Assembly: GCF_014925405.1 (NCBI RefSeq)
Contig: NZ_AQHJ01000028.1
Location: 248,001-312,000, forward strand
Reading direction: 5' to 3'
DNA: 64,000 nt
DNA from: Pseudoalteromonas ulvae UL12
GTDB taxonomy: Bacteria > Pseudomonadota > Gammaproteobacteria > Enterobacterales > Alteromonadaceae
Positions 19,454 through 27,068 of this stretch are shown here, piece by piece (within the stretch, counting starts at the first letter, position 1; every line of letters begins with the position of its first letter). Below the pieces are notes generated by a model, which was given only the letters and a program-made list of their open reading frames with translations, searched no databases and was not told the DNA's origin. Both the position numbers and the translations under genes were made by a program.

Positions 19454-20155
19454 TTAAATCAAACCAGCGACTAAGCCAAATAGACCACCAAATACCCCAC
19501 CCCAAACAACTAACCATCCTAAGTGAGTTTTAATCATAGTCTGAACCATTTCTTTGACCATTTGCGGGGTCAACTCAGCTAATCGAGCATCAATAATGTT
19601 GGCCACTTTTACTTGTAAATCCCCCATTACTTCAGGCTTGACGAGTTGGCTTTTGAGCATTTCATTAAATTCATCCGTTTGAGACATATCAATGATGGAT
19701 GTTTTCATTTTAGCGATGAAGGGCTCTTTCATCGGTTGTAATGCTTCTGAACCGCCAAACATCGCGAGCATGCTGCCAAATTGAGATTGCTCAACCACTG
19801 CAACTAAATTATCGAATGCTGGACCTAAATCAATCTGCTCAATAATAGGCGATAATTCAAAATGATGCGCTTGACCATTTTGTTCACTCATAAATTTATT
19901 GATGTTCTCTTGAGTAAAAAACTGCTCCATTATCAACGTTTTTATCGCTGTTTTAAATTCTTCGAACTTAGCTGGGATCACCCCAGAACCATATAAAAAA
20001 GGCACTTTTTCGAATAACATGTGCACAGCTAACCAATTGGTAAACGCGCCAGATAACGCAAACAACCCAACGGTTAATAGCACTTTATGATCAATCCCAT
20101 AGCCAATAAAAACTAATACACTGGCTAACAGATTCGTTATAACGCTTTTATTCAC
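19454..20155 (-). CDS. DUF445 family membrane protein
   Basis: 233 residues. Two N-terminal hydrophobic helices, a long soluble middle, and a C-terminal helix (LVVWGGVFGGLFGLVAGLI). The segment GAFTNWLAVHMLFEKVPFLYGSGVIPAKFEEFK is the DUF445 (YheB-type) signature. Inner-membrane protein of unknown role, shorter than the long DUF445 proteins. Confidence 0.8.
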   Translation of the reverse strand: MNKSVITNLLASVLVFIGYGIDHKVLLTVGLFALSGAFTNWLAVHMLFEKVPFLYGSGVIPAKFEEFKTAIKTLIMEQFFTQENINKFMSEQNGQAHHFELSPIIEQIDLGPAFDNLVAVVEQSQFGSMLAMFGGSEALQPMKEPFIAKMKTSIIDMSQTDEFNEMLKSQLVKPEVMGDLQVKVANIIDARLAELTPQMVKEMVQTMIKTHLGWLVVWGGVFGGLFGLVAGLI

Positions 20156-20368
20156 AGCAGCCTCTCATTGTTACGTACAAAACGCCTGTATTGTACGCGT
20201 TGCATGCTTTTTATCTCAAGCAGTTAATCTATAAATAATTGTTTAATAATTACAAGATGCTAGTCATTTAAAAGCCTGTTTAAAAACTATCCGTTTTGAT
20301 TATTTTTGCCATACTTAGCTGTGTCTCCTGCACACCAACTTGTTCTTAAACTAAATAGCGAATTGATT

Positions 20369-21241
20369 ATGTGGCACGCAATTTCAAAACATATTAGCGA
20401 ACAACGAAATATCTCATTTAGTATCACACATAAAGAGCAGCTAAATTTAAGCTCAAACAGCATGACATTTAAAATTGGTGATGATAAACATCAATTTTTT
20501 GTCAAAATAGATACACCACAAAAACTCGAACAATTCGAAGCTGAAGCTTACAACCTTAAAGAGCTCACCCTTCACAGTGCGCTATTTATCCCCGACTGTG
20601 TATGTTATGGCTTAACGCTTAACCATAGTTTTATTGTCTTAGAATGGCTGACATTAACTAATCAGGCAGAAAATGACTGGTTTGAAATGGGTAAATCAGT
20701 GGCACTCATGCACAAAAAACATGAACAAGCCATGTATGGCTGGCCAGACGATAACTATTTAGGTCAAACCGTACAGACGAACCGCTGGCATAAGCATTGG
20801 GATATTTTCTTTGCTGAACAACGAATTGGCTGGCAACTACAATTATTAGCCGAAAAAGACTTCCACTTTTGTGATATTGACGAATTTATTGAACTGACCA
20901 AAGCCACCCTTCATTCACACGTCGTACAACCTTCCTTGCTCCATGGCGATTTATGGCGTGGCAATGTAGGATTTGTTGACGGTACCCCCGCCTTATTTGA
21001 TCCAGCCTGTTATTTTGGTGATCGCGAAGCCGACATTGCCATGAGCCAATTATTTGGTGAGTTCCCAGCAGATTTTTATGAGGGTTACCAACACTCTTAC
21101 CCGTTGAGCGCTTCGTATGAGCAGCGCAAACCTTTTTATCAGCTTTACCATATTTTGCAGCATGCCAATGCTTTTCAAGGTCATTATTTAATCGAAGCGA
21201 AAGAGAAAATAGCACAGTTAATCCACACTGCAGCAAGGTAA
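20369..21241 (+). CDS. Fructosamine kinase family protein (YniA-like)
   Basis: 290 residues from the ATG at 20369, chosen because homologues such as E. coli YniA start MWxAISxxxSEQ; an in-frame ATG at 20306 is upstream. Kinase-like fold: FFVKID (ATP-binding Lys), FIVLEWL hinge, SLLHGDLWRGNV (HGDxxxxN catalytic loop) and LFDPACYFGDRE (metal-binding D). Proteins of this family phosphorylate ketosamines, allowing protein deglycation. Single gene. Confidence 0.87.
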   Translation: MWHAISKHISEQRNISFSITHKEQLNLSSNSMTFKIGDDKHQFFVKIDTPQKLEQFEAEAYNLKELTLHSALFIPDCVCYGLTLNHSFIVLEWLTLTNQAENDWFEMGKSVALMHKKHEQAMYGWPDDNYLGQTVQTNRWHKHWDIFFAEQRIGWQLQLLAEKDFHFCDIDEFIELTKATLHSHVVQPSLLHGDLWRGNVGFVDGTPALFDPACYFGDREADIAMSQLFGEFPADFYEGYQHSYPLSASYEQRKPFYQLYHILQHANAFQGHYLIEAKEKIAQLIHTAAR

Positions 21242-21298
21242 AACATGACAGATAGGCTACACTTAGATTACTGCAAAATGCACAATTAAGTTGGCTTT

Positions 21299-21502
21299 AT
21301 GAAAGACCATAAAATGCAATCAATTAGTTGTCCGCACTGTGGACACCACGTATTTGTTGAAATTGACACCACCTGTGGTGATCAAGATTATTTTGAAGAT
21401 TGTTCAGCTTGTTGCAACCCCATCCACCTCAACATGCATATTAATGATCTCCACAACACCATTGAACTACATGTAGATAGCGACGACGAACAAGTCTTTT
21501 AA
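21299..21502 (+). CDS. CPXCG-motif cysteine-rich small protein
   Basis: 67 residues. Two Cys pairs (CPHCG and CSACC) suggest one bound zinc; the remainder is acidic. Belongs to the CPxCG family of small zinc-ribbon proteins, function unknown. The start could also be the internal ATG five codons later. Confidence 0.75.
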   Translation: MKDHKMQSISCPHCGHHVFVEIDTTCGDQDYFEDCSACCNPIHLNMHINDLHNTIELHVDSDDEQVF

Positions 21503-21508
21503 TGATTG

Positions 21509-21533
21509 AAGCCAATCAACTTGCGATTGGCTT
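21509..21533. terminator. Intrinsic terminator between convergent genes
   Basis: A 9-bp stem AAGCCAATC / GATTGGCTT with a 7-nt loop followed by TT on the plus strand, between the CPXCG gene and ribE. Confidence 0.7.
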
Positions 21534-21553
21534 TTATTAACGTGTTTAGCTTG

Positions 21554-22177
21554 TTAACGATTTTTCATATAACGTTCGATGGTTTCGACTATCGTATAAG
21601 TTTGTTGGTCGACTTCAATATTGACCCTATCACCTTGTGATAATAAACCTAAATTGGTCACTTCGAGTGTTTCAGGGATTAAATGTAAGTAAAAACCTTC
21701 TTCGGTCACTTCACCCACCGTTAAGCTCGCACCGTTTACTGATACAAACCCTTTATGCAGAATATATTTTAACCAGCGCGGATCTAATGTCAGGTAAAAA
21801 TAACAGTTATCACCTGTGTGACTCACAACTTGTAATTGCGCCGTAGTATGAATATGCCCAGAGACAATATGACCGCCGAGTTCCGTACCAAACGTCACTG
21901 AGCGCTCTAAATTAACTTGAGTACCTTGCTTTAGCTCACCTAAATTAGTTAAACGCAGCGTTTCGTCAATGACATCAAAGTGCACTTGCCCAACGACATC
22001 TTTCATACCCAATTCATAATGTACAACCGTCAAGCAACAGCCATTAATCGCAATACTGGCACCAATATCGAGTTGTTGTAAATATTTCCCTGAAACCGAT
22101 AAAACTAAACGTTTAACTCCTTCACTTTGCGTGACAGATACCACCGACGCTTTGGTTTGTACAATACCGGTAAACAT
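21554..22177 (-). CDS. ribE: Riboflavin synthase, alpha subunit
   Basis: 207 residues with the two tandem lumazine-binding repeats of riboflavin synthase. The first starts MFTGIVQTKASV with IAINGCCLTV; the second contains GGHIVSGHIH and VSVNGASLTV. Converts two 6,7-dimethyl-8-ribityllumazine molecules into riboflavin. Divergent from the MATE pump, the same neighbourhood as ribC-mdtK in E. coli. No FMN riboswitch is seen upstream. Confidence 0.95.
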   Translation of the reverse strand: MFTGIVQTKASVVSVTQSEGVKRLVLSVSGKYLQQLDIGASIAINGCCLTVVHYELGMKDVVGQVHFDVIDETLRLTNLGELKQGTQVNLERSVTFGTELGGHIVSGHIHTTAQLQVVSHTGDNCYFYLTLDPRWLKYILHKGFVSVNGASLTVGEVTEEGFYLHLIPETLEVTNLGLLSQGDRVNIEVDQQTYTIVETIERYMKNR

Positions 22178-22246
22178 TTTATTTTCCTTCTCTAAACCAA
22201 TTTAGATTACAATCACGTTTTATTTTTTTGAGCAGTTATTATCATC

Positions 22247-23596
22247 ATGAGATTCAGCCCATGGGAAGCCAAATATTTACTGAAGCTTGCCTTACCCGTT
22301 TTTATAGCCCAAGTCGTTCAGGTACTAATGGGCGTGGTCGATACTATCATGGCCGGCCAAGTCAGTCCCACTGATTTAGCTGCTTTATCGATAGCAACAG
22401 GCTTGTGGATCCCTATCATGTTGACGCTGCAAGGTATTTTACTTGCCCTTACAGGCATTGTTGCACACCACCATGGAGCCAACGACCAACACAGCATCCG
22501 CGAGCAATTACACCAAGCAATTTATCTGGCCCTTGTTTTAACGTGCTTAGGGCTAATAGTGATCACTTGGATTAGCATTCCCATTAGCTACATCGACATG
22601 GAACCCGCTGTCGCAGCAATGAGTTTAGATTACATAAACTTCGTCAAATACGGTTTGCCTGCTTATCTTATATTCTGCACATTTCGAAATGTCTCCGAAG
22701 GTAAGACACTCACTAAACCGGCACTCTATATCAGTGTATTAGGACTCGCAGTTAATATTCCGGCTAATTATATTTTCATTCATGGTCATTTTGGCATGCC
22801 TGCACTAGGTGGTGCAGGCTGTGGCGTGGCCACCGCGTTGGTTTTTTGGGCAATGGCAATAGGCATGATTACCTATACTTATTTTAGTAAAAAAATTAAT
22901 GGCCGCTTTTTATTAAAACACCCGATGAAACCCAATCTCAATGCAATGTGGGTGATGTTCAAAATGGGGATCCCTATTTCGCTTGCGACCTTTTTTGAAG
23001 TCACGCTATTTGCATGTATTCCACTCTTTATTGCCAGTATGGGGGCGGTCGTGGTCTCGGGCCACCAAGTCGCAGCCAGTGTTTCAACCGTTCTATTTAT
23101 GATGCCACTGAGCCTTTCTATGGCGATTTGTATACGGGTTGGGAATTTAGCTGGCCAACAAAATTTCACTGAAATGAAGCAAACCATTTTTACTAGCTTT
23201 ATGCTCGCTATCGGCATCTCTGCAATCGTAGCCTCTATCACCTATCTTGGCCGTGATTTTATCAGTAGCATTTATTCTGATGATGCTGAGGTTATCGTAT
23301 TAGCTTCTTCTATATTAGTGCTCGCGTGTTTTTATCAATTACCCGATGCGCTGCAAGTCGCAGCAAATGGCGTATTAAGAGGGCTAAAATACACAAAACC
23401 CATTTCATACATCACCTTCATCTCCTACTGGCTGATCGGCTTCAGTTTAGGCTACGTATTAGGTAGAACAGACTTGATTGTGCCTGCGATGGGCCCTCAC
23501 GGATTTTGGCTCGGGATTATATTAGGCCTAACCGTGGCCGCTGTATTAATGCTCGTCACCGTCAAAAAGCGGATTAACAATGAGATTTATAACTAG
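22247..23596 (+). CDS. norM: MATE family multidrug efflux pump (NorM/MdtK-like)
   Basis: 449 residues with 12 predicted membrane helices in two related halves. The first half has LPVFIAQVVQVLMGVVDTIMAG and the second half GIPISLATFFEVTLFAC, as in the Na+/H+-driven MATE exporters. Exports cationic drugs and dyes through the inner membrane. Overlaps the DUF3080 gene by 17 bp, so the two are likely co-transcribed. Confidence 0.92.
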   Translation: MRFSPWEAKYLLKLALPVFIAQVVQVLMGVVDTIMAGQVSPTDLAALSIATGLWIPIMLTLQGILLALTGIVAHHHGANDQHSIREQLHQAIYLALVLTCLGLIVITWISIPISYIDMEPAVAAMSLDYINFVKYGLPAYLIFCTFRNVSEGKTLTKPALYISVLGLAVNIPANYIFIHGHFGMPALGGAGCGVATALVFWAMAIGMITYTYFSKKINGRFLLKHPMKPNLNAMWVMFKMGIPISLATFFEVTLFACIPLFIASMGAVVVSGHQVAASVSTVLFMMPLSLSMAICIRVGNLAGQQNFTEMKQTIFTSFMLAIGISAIVASITYLGRDFISSIYSDDAEVIVLASSILVLACFYQLPDALQVAANGVLRGLKYTKPISYITFISYWLIGFSLGYVLGRTDLIVPAMGPHGFWLGIILGLTVAAVLMLVTVKKRINNEIYN

Positions 23597-24587
23597 CCTA
23601 TTAACCTGTTTACTACTCAGTGGGTGCTCTGATTCACCCACTGATACCTATCAAACGTATCAGTCACGCTTACAAAATGTGCATGAGTTTAAACTTGCGC
23701 CTTTGCAACCCTTAAAACCTATCCATGTAAAAAGTCAGTGGCAGTCAAAGCAAACTGTCACCTTTAGTTTACTAGAACTCGGGAAAATCAATCACTGTAA
23801 ACTGAGTCAGTTTATCGCACACCATAACTCACAGCTTGGAAAAGTCGCCCCACAAAGCGAGCAAATTAAATATCAAATCAACTTTATCCAACATGCGCCA
23901 GAATGCATTCAACAACTAGCTACTAATCAGATTAAAACTGAGTTAATAGCAATTGAGCAACAAAAAAGGGCTGATTTATATGGCCAATTTAAACACATGT
24001 TATTGGCAGAGCCAGAAACTAGCTCCCTGTTTAAATTAGGCAAAACTCTTAATATTAACGAAGCGGCTGGATTAAACGACACTCTAGAAGCCTTAACAAC
24101 TTTGGCAAACCTAGATAAACAAATAAAAAATCAGCTGTTTAATACCATCGAACCTGCTGAATTAACAAAAGCGTTAGCACAATTAAATCGTAGCCAGTTT
24201 ACCAGTCAATTAATTACCAGCATGCAGCAGCAGGTACATTTAAATCAGCAACTCACAGCGTCACTAGATAAGATTGATCTCCAAACCTTGTGTCCAATCG
24301 GAAAAAATCATCAGCAAGCCACCATTTTTGCTAATGTTTTTAGCCAATTTTATTTAAAACAATTACAAGGTTACCAAGCTCAATTGACCAAACAATTTCG
24401 TCAGCTTGAACCTTACCTAACAAGGCTTTGGCGAAACGAGCACAATCAATTAATTTCACCTGCATTGGTCAGGTTAATCGGTTCCGAAACTGAGCCAAAC
24501 CTAGAACAACGACTCAGCACCAGTGCCAAACAGCATGTTCAGTGGTGGCAAACGTTCTTTAAACAATGCAATATTTCACCGAAATGA
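23580..24587 (+). CDS. DUF3080 family lipoprotein
   Basis: 335 residues. Lipoprotein signal with lipobox LLSGC at about 12-16. The mature protein is Gln/Leu-rich and mostly helical, with LLELGKINHCKLSQFIAHHNSQLGKV characteristic of DUF3080, found in Vibrio/Shewanella/Pseudoalteromonas. Function unknown. Overlaps norM; no terminator before the tRNA promoter was recognised. Confidence 0.75.
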   Translation: MRFITSLLTCLLLSGCSDSPTDTYQTYQSRLQNVHEFKLAPLQPLKPIHVKSQWQSKQTVTFSLLELGKINHCKLSQFIAHHNSQLGKVAPQSEQIKYQINFIQHAPECIQQLATNQIKTELIAIEQQKRADLYGQFKHMLLAEPETSSLFKLGKTLNINEAAGLNDTLEALTTLANLDKQIKNQLFNTIEPAELTKALAQLNRSQFTSQLITSMQQQVHLNQQLTASLDKIDLQTLCPIGKNHQQATIFANVFSQFYLKQLQGYQAQLTKQFRQLEPYLTRLWRNEHNQLISPALVRLIGSETEPNLEQRLSTSAKQHVQWWQTFFKQCNISPK

Positions 24588-24627
24588 ATAAAAAAACGGC
24601 AAACAAATCAAATTATTAAATTCAAGC

Positions 24628-24656
24628 TTGATCCTGATAACAACTCGCTATATATT
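24628..24656 (+). promoter_or_regulatory. Promoter of the tRNA-Val array
   Basis: TTGATC (24628-24633), a 17-bp spacer and TATATT (24651-24656), followed by AGCGCC. A GC-rich discriminator of this kind is typical of stable-RNA promoters under stringent control. About 30 bp upstream of the first tRNA sequence. Confidence 0.65.
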
Positions 24657-24696
24657 AGCGCCTGTTCACAACACACCTTGAACAAGATTAAATAGT

Positions 24697-24715
24697 ACGA
24701 CCGTAGCTCAGTTGG
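24697..24715 (+). pseudogene. 5' fragment of tRNA-Val (relic)
   Basis: Nineteen bases identical to the start of copy 1 (acceptor 5' strand ACGACCG, D-stem start TAGCTCAGTTGG), then the sequence departs. The following 104 bp up to 24819 are unlike tRNA and contain a CGAAGC-ACA-GCTTCG hairpin at 24728-24742. It looks like a tRNA broken by an insertion or left after recombination. Confidence 0.7.
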
Positions 24716-24819
24716 GTGAGGTTGAACCGAAGCACAGCTTCGCAGTCAAGCGAAGTGGAGGTATGGATACCGACAGGATGTTGCTTCAGGGATGAATGTT
24801 TTACTAATGACACTATTGT

Positions 24820-24896
24820 ACGACCGTAGCTCAGTTGGTTAGAGCACTACCTTGACATGGTAGGGGTCGGTGGTTCGAATCCACTCGGTCGTACCA
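24820..24896 (+). tRNA. tRNA-Val(GAC), copy 1
   Basis: 77 nt with encoded CCA. Acceptor ACGACCG / CGGTCGT pairs perfectly; anticodon loop TTGACAT gives GAC; T-loop TTCGAAT. First member of an 11-copy array with a 103-bp period and a 26-bp spacer. Confidence 0.97.
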
Positions 24897-24922
24897 ACTC
24901 TTCACGAGTTAAAACCTGCAAT

Positions 24923-24999
24923 ACAACCGTAGCTCAGTTGGTTAGAGCACTACCTTGACATGGTAGGGGTCGGTGGTTCGAATCCACTCGGTCGTACCA
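24923..24999 (+). tRNA. tRNA-Val(GAC), copy 2 (chimeric acceptor)
   Basis: Same body as copy 1, but the 5' strand is ACAACCG while the 3' strand stays CGGTCGT, leaving A3 opposite C70. CCA encoded. Confidence 0.93.
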
Positions 25000-25025
25000 A
25001 CTCTTCACGAGTTAAAACCTGCAAT

Positions 25026-25102
25026 ACAACCGTAGCTCAGTTGGTTAGAGCACTACCTTGACATGGTAGGGGTCGGTGGTTCGAATCCACTCGGTCGTAC
25101 CA
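25026..25102 (+). tRNA. tRNA-Val(GAC), copy 3 (chimeric acceptor)
   Basis: Identical to copy 2, including the A3-C70 mismatch and encoded CCA. Confidence 0.93.
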
Positions 25103-25128
25103 ACTCTTCACGAGTTAAAACCTGCAAT

Positions 25129-25205
25129 ACAACCGTAGCTCAGTTGGTTAGAGCACTACCTTGACATGGTAGGGGTCGGTGGTTCGAATCCACTCGGTCG
25201 TACCA
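25129..25205 (+). tRNA. tRNA-Val(GAC), copy 4 (chimeric acceptor)
   Basis: Identical to copy 2, including the A3-C70 mismatch and encoded CCA. Confidence 0.93.
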
Positions 25206-25231
25206 ACTCTTCACGAGTTAAAACCTGCAAT

Positions 25232-25308
25232 ACAACCGTAGCTCAGTTGGTTAGAGCACTACCTTGACATGGTAGGGGTCGGTGGTTCGAATCCACTCGG
25301 TCGTACCA
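25232..25308 (+). tRNA. tRNA-Val(GAC), copy 5 (chimeric acceptor)
   Basis: Identical to copy 2, including the A3-C70 mismatch and encoded CCA. Confidence 0.93.
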
Positions 25309-25334
25309 ACTCTTCACGAGTTAAAACCTGCAAT

Positions 25335-25411
25335 ACAACCGTAGCTCAGTTGGTTAGAGCACTACCTTGACATGGTAGGGGTCGGTGGTTCGAATCCACT
25401 CGGTCGTACCA
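25335..25411 (+). tRNA. tRNA-Val(GAC), copy 6 (chimeric acceptor)
   Basis: Identical to copy 2, including the A3-C70 mismatch and encoded CCA. Confidence 0.93.
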
Positions 25412-25437
25412 ACTCTTCACGAGTTAAAACCTGCAAT

Positions 25438-25514
25438 ACAACCGTAGCTCAGTTGGTTAGAGCACTACCTTGACATGGTAGGGGTCGGTGGTTCGAATCC
25501 ACTCGGTCGTACCA
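25438..25514 (+). tRNA. tRNA-Val(GAC), copy 7 (chimeric acceptor)
   Basis: Identical to copy 2, including the A3-C70 mismatch and encoded CCA. Confidence 0.93.
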
Positions 25515-25540
25515 ACTCTTCACGAGTTAAAACCTGCAAT

Positions 25541-25617
25541 ACAACCGTAGCTCAGTTGGTTAGAGCACTACCTTGACATGGTAGGGGTCGGTGGTTCGAA
25601 TCCACTCGGTCGTACCA
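25541..25617 (+). tRNA. tRNA-Val(GAC), copy 8 (chimeric acceptor)
   Basis: Identical to copy 2, including the A3-C70 mismatch and encoded CCA. Confidence 0.93.
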
Positions 25618-25643
25618 ACTCTTCACGAGTTAAAACCTGCAAT

Positions 25644-25720
25644 ACAACCGTAGCTCAGTTGGTTAGAGCACTACCTTGACATGGTAGGGGTCGGTGGTTC
25701 GAATCCACTCGGTCGTACCA
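25644..25720 (+). tRNA. tRNA-Val(GAC), copy 9 (chimeric acceptor)
   Basis: Identical to copy 2, including the A3-C70 mismatch and encoded CCA. Confidence 0.93.
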
Positions 25721-25746
25721 ACTCTTCACGAGTTAAAACCTGCAAT

Positions 25747-25823
25747 ACAACCGTAGCTCAGTTGGTTAGAGCACTACCTTGACATGGTAGGGGTCGGTGG
25801 TTCGAATCCACTCGGTCGTACCA
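25747..25823 (+). tRNA. tRNA-Val(GAC), copy 10 (chimeric acceptor)
   Basis: Identical to copy 2, including the A3-C70 mismatch and encoded CCA. Confidence 0.93.
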
Positions 25824-25849
25824 ACTCTTCACGAGTTAAAACCTGCAAT

Positions 25850-25926
25850 ACAACCGTAGCTCAGTTGGTTAGAGCACTACCTTGACATGGTAGGGGTCGG
25901 TGGTTCGAATCCACTCGGTTGTACCA
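25850..25926 (+). tRNA. tRNA-Val(GAC), copy 11
   Basis: 5' strand ACAACCG with 3' strand CGGTTGT, a perfect acceptor stem again. CCA encoded. Last copy; the shared 26-bp spacer does not follow it. Confidence 0.97.
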
Positions 25927-26250
25927 AAACTTAAATAAATTCATACCCTTATATAGTTATTACCCTCGTACTTTGCGCCCAAAATAATAACTACTCATTA
26001 AAATTTATTCAACTGCTAGCTCAAATTACATCAAAAAACCGAACACTTCCTTTTTGTTAAAAATAAGAAAATTTAGAACATCTTCTGATTGTGCCCAAAT
26101 GTGTGTCTTCGTGCCAATCAACCTTGTCCCTTATTGAATTTAATGACTACTTTCTGAATGAAGTTTATTTTTAAGTAGGTTTTCTGTTCTATTTTGTTCG
26201 TAAACACCATTTTTCATACTAGGCGTGACCATTGTTTTTAAATTGGCTAT
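25927..26250. other. Intergenic stretch at the tRNA/island boundary, no gene
   Basis: AT-rich sequence with stops in all frames. No hairpin terminator directly after the last tRNA, no integrase and no duplicated tRNA 3' end were seen. Confidence 0.5.
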
Positions 26251-26403
26251 ATGGCATTTCTTCACAAATAAATTCAAAGTCAATTCGAAGATGAATTATG
26301 TGGGCCCTTTGGTATTTCAACCGAATGGTTTGATATCGGCAATATCTAGCTCAAATTACGAGGAACTTCATCTTTAGAATTTTATACTCATTACGTTGAC
26401 TAA
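26251..26403 (+). pseudogene. Degenerate coding remnant (possibly GIY-YIG/T5orf172-like)
   Basis: One frame reads as protein-like text with two internal stops. The clearest piece is QFEDELCGPFGISTEWFDIG (26281-26340), then stop, then LKLRGTSSLEFYTHYVD and a final stop. The STEWFDIG phrase recalls the end of T5orf172/GIY-YIG-type domains (GEWFxL), but this is a weak match. Followed directly by a strong terminator. Confidence 0.3.
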
Positions 26404-26406
26404 ATT

Positions 26407-26434
26407 AAAGGGCTAGATCCGCATCTAGCCCTTT
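26407..26434. terminator. Strong bidirectional terminator at the end of the viperin operon
   Basis: A 12-bp stem AAAGGGCTAGAT / ATCTAGCCCTTT with a CCGC loop. It lies about 50 bp past the last small gene of the minus-strand viperin operon and also after the plus-strand coding remnant. Confidence 0.85.
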
Positions 26435-26486
26435 TTAAACAGCCTGAGTTGAAAGACCCAAACTTTTTTATAAATCAATAAGGCTA

Positions 26487-26639
26487 TTAATCTAAATCAT
26501 CTTCCTCACTATCTAAATATTGATCATTATTAGGATTGTGAGCATCTGCCCAGTCGTCCATGTCTGCCTCATTATTCGGATTGTTAATATCAGACCATAA
26601 ATCTAATTCATCGTCTGTCATTGTTGATGTATCTGGCAT
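26487..26639 (-). CDS. Small acidic Asn/Asp-rich protein (50 aa), viperin operon
   Basis: 50 residues, ATG at 26639 with AGGAG 8 bases upstream. Very acidic (MPDTSTMTDDELDLWSD at the start, EEDDLD at the end) with two repeated phrases, DINNPNNEAD and DAHNPNNDQY. No membrane segment. I know no family for it. Fourth gene after viperin, a HicA-like gene and another Asn-rich small gene; 13 bp separates it from the previous stop. Its own good ribosome site argues that it is translated. Confidence 0.65.
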   Translation of the reverse strand: MPDTSTMTDDELDLWSDINNPNNEADMDDWADAHNPNNDQYLDSEEDDLD

Positions 26640-26652
26640 GACTCACTCCTTA

Positions 26653-26811
26653 TTATTTATCGCCCTGATAGCGTTGATTGTTAGGGTTCAACTGATTTGA
26701 ATGATTATCCTGCGCTTTTTGATAAGCCGGATTAGTCCCAGCGCTACCCTTATTAGGATTAGCCTGATTGGCTTTATGATCATTCGCTTTTTGTTGATTA
26801 TTTTTAGACAT
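26653..26811 (-). CDS. Small basic Asn/Gln-rich protein (52 aa), viperin operon
   Basis: 52 residues, ATG at 26811 with AAGGAG 7 bases upstream. Low complexity and hydrophilic: Asn, Gln and Lys make up about half of the residues, with NANPNKGS-like (QANPNKGS) and QLNPNNQRYQGDK motifs. It shares the NPNN/NPNK phrase with the 50-residue protein that follows, so the two may be related or bind each other. No known family recognised. Co-directional with viperin and 23 bp after the HicA-like gene. Confidence 0.65.
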   Translation of the reverse strand: MSKNNQQKANDHKANQANPNKGSAGTNPAYQKAQDNHSNQLNPNNQRYQGDK

Positions 26812-26834
26812 TTTAGTCTCCTTAAAAATTAAAA

Positions 26835-27068
26835 TTAATTTCGACTCAGGGACTCTCGCGGCTGCTCGAGCCCCTGCAATCGGCGTATATCTAATTTAAA
26901 GTTTTTATAAGCTCTATAATCACTTGGGCTACTTGGTACAGTTATTTTTTTACCAATGGGCGAAACCAATATAGGATGGCGTCCATAACTTACAAGCCAG
27001 CCTTTCTTTTTAACTAAGGTCTTAACCAACACATTAATGTTTTTATCCTTACTATATTTTTTCATCAT
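26835..27068 (-). CDS. HicA/YcfA-like small protein
   Basis: 77 residues. The pattern LVKKKGW...RHPILVSPIGKKITVPSSPSDYRAYKNFKLDIRR resembles the dsRBD-like HicA fold: a Gly-Trp strand, a His where HicA has its catalytic His, and a TVP turn. HicA toxins are mRNA interferases, but no HicB antitoxin is adjacent, so it may be an RNA-binding relative rather than a toxin. Its ATG overlaps the viperin stop (ATGA), so the two are translationally coupled. The second codon is also ATG and could be the start. Confidence 0.55.
   Translation of the reverse strand: MMKKYSKDKNINVLVKTLVKKKGWLVSYGRHPILVSPIGKKITVPSSPSDYRAYKNFKLDIRRLQGLEQPRESLSRN

Noticed and set aside
24820..25926. CRISPR-like regular repeat array
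   Set aside because: The 103-bp unit is a complete tRNA-Val gene plus an invariant 26-bp spacer; there are no variable spacers.
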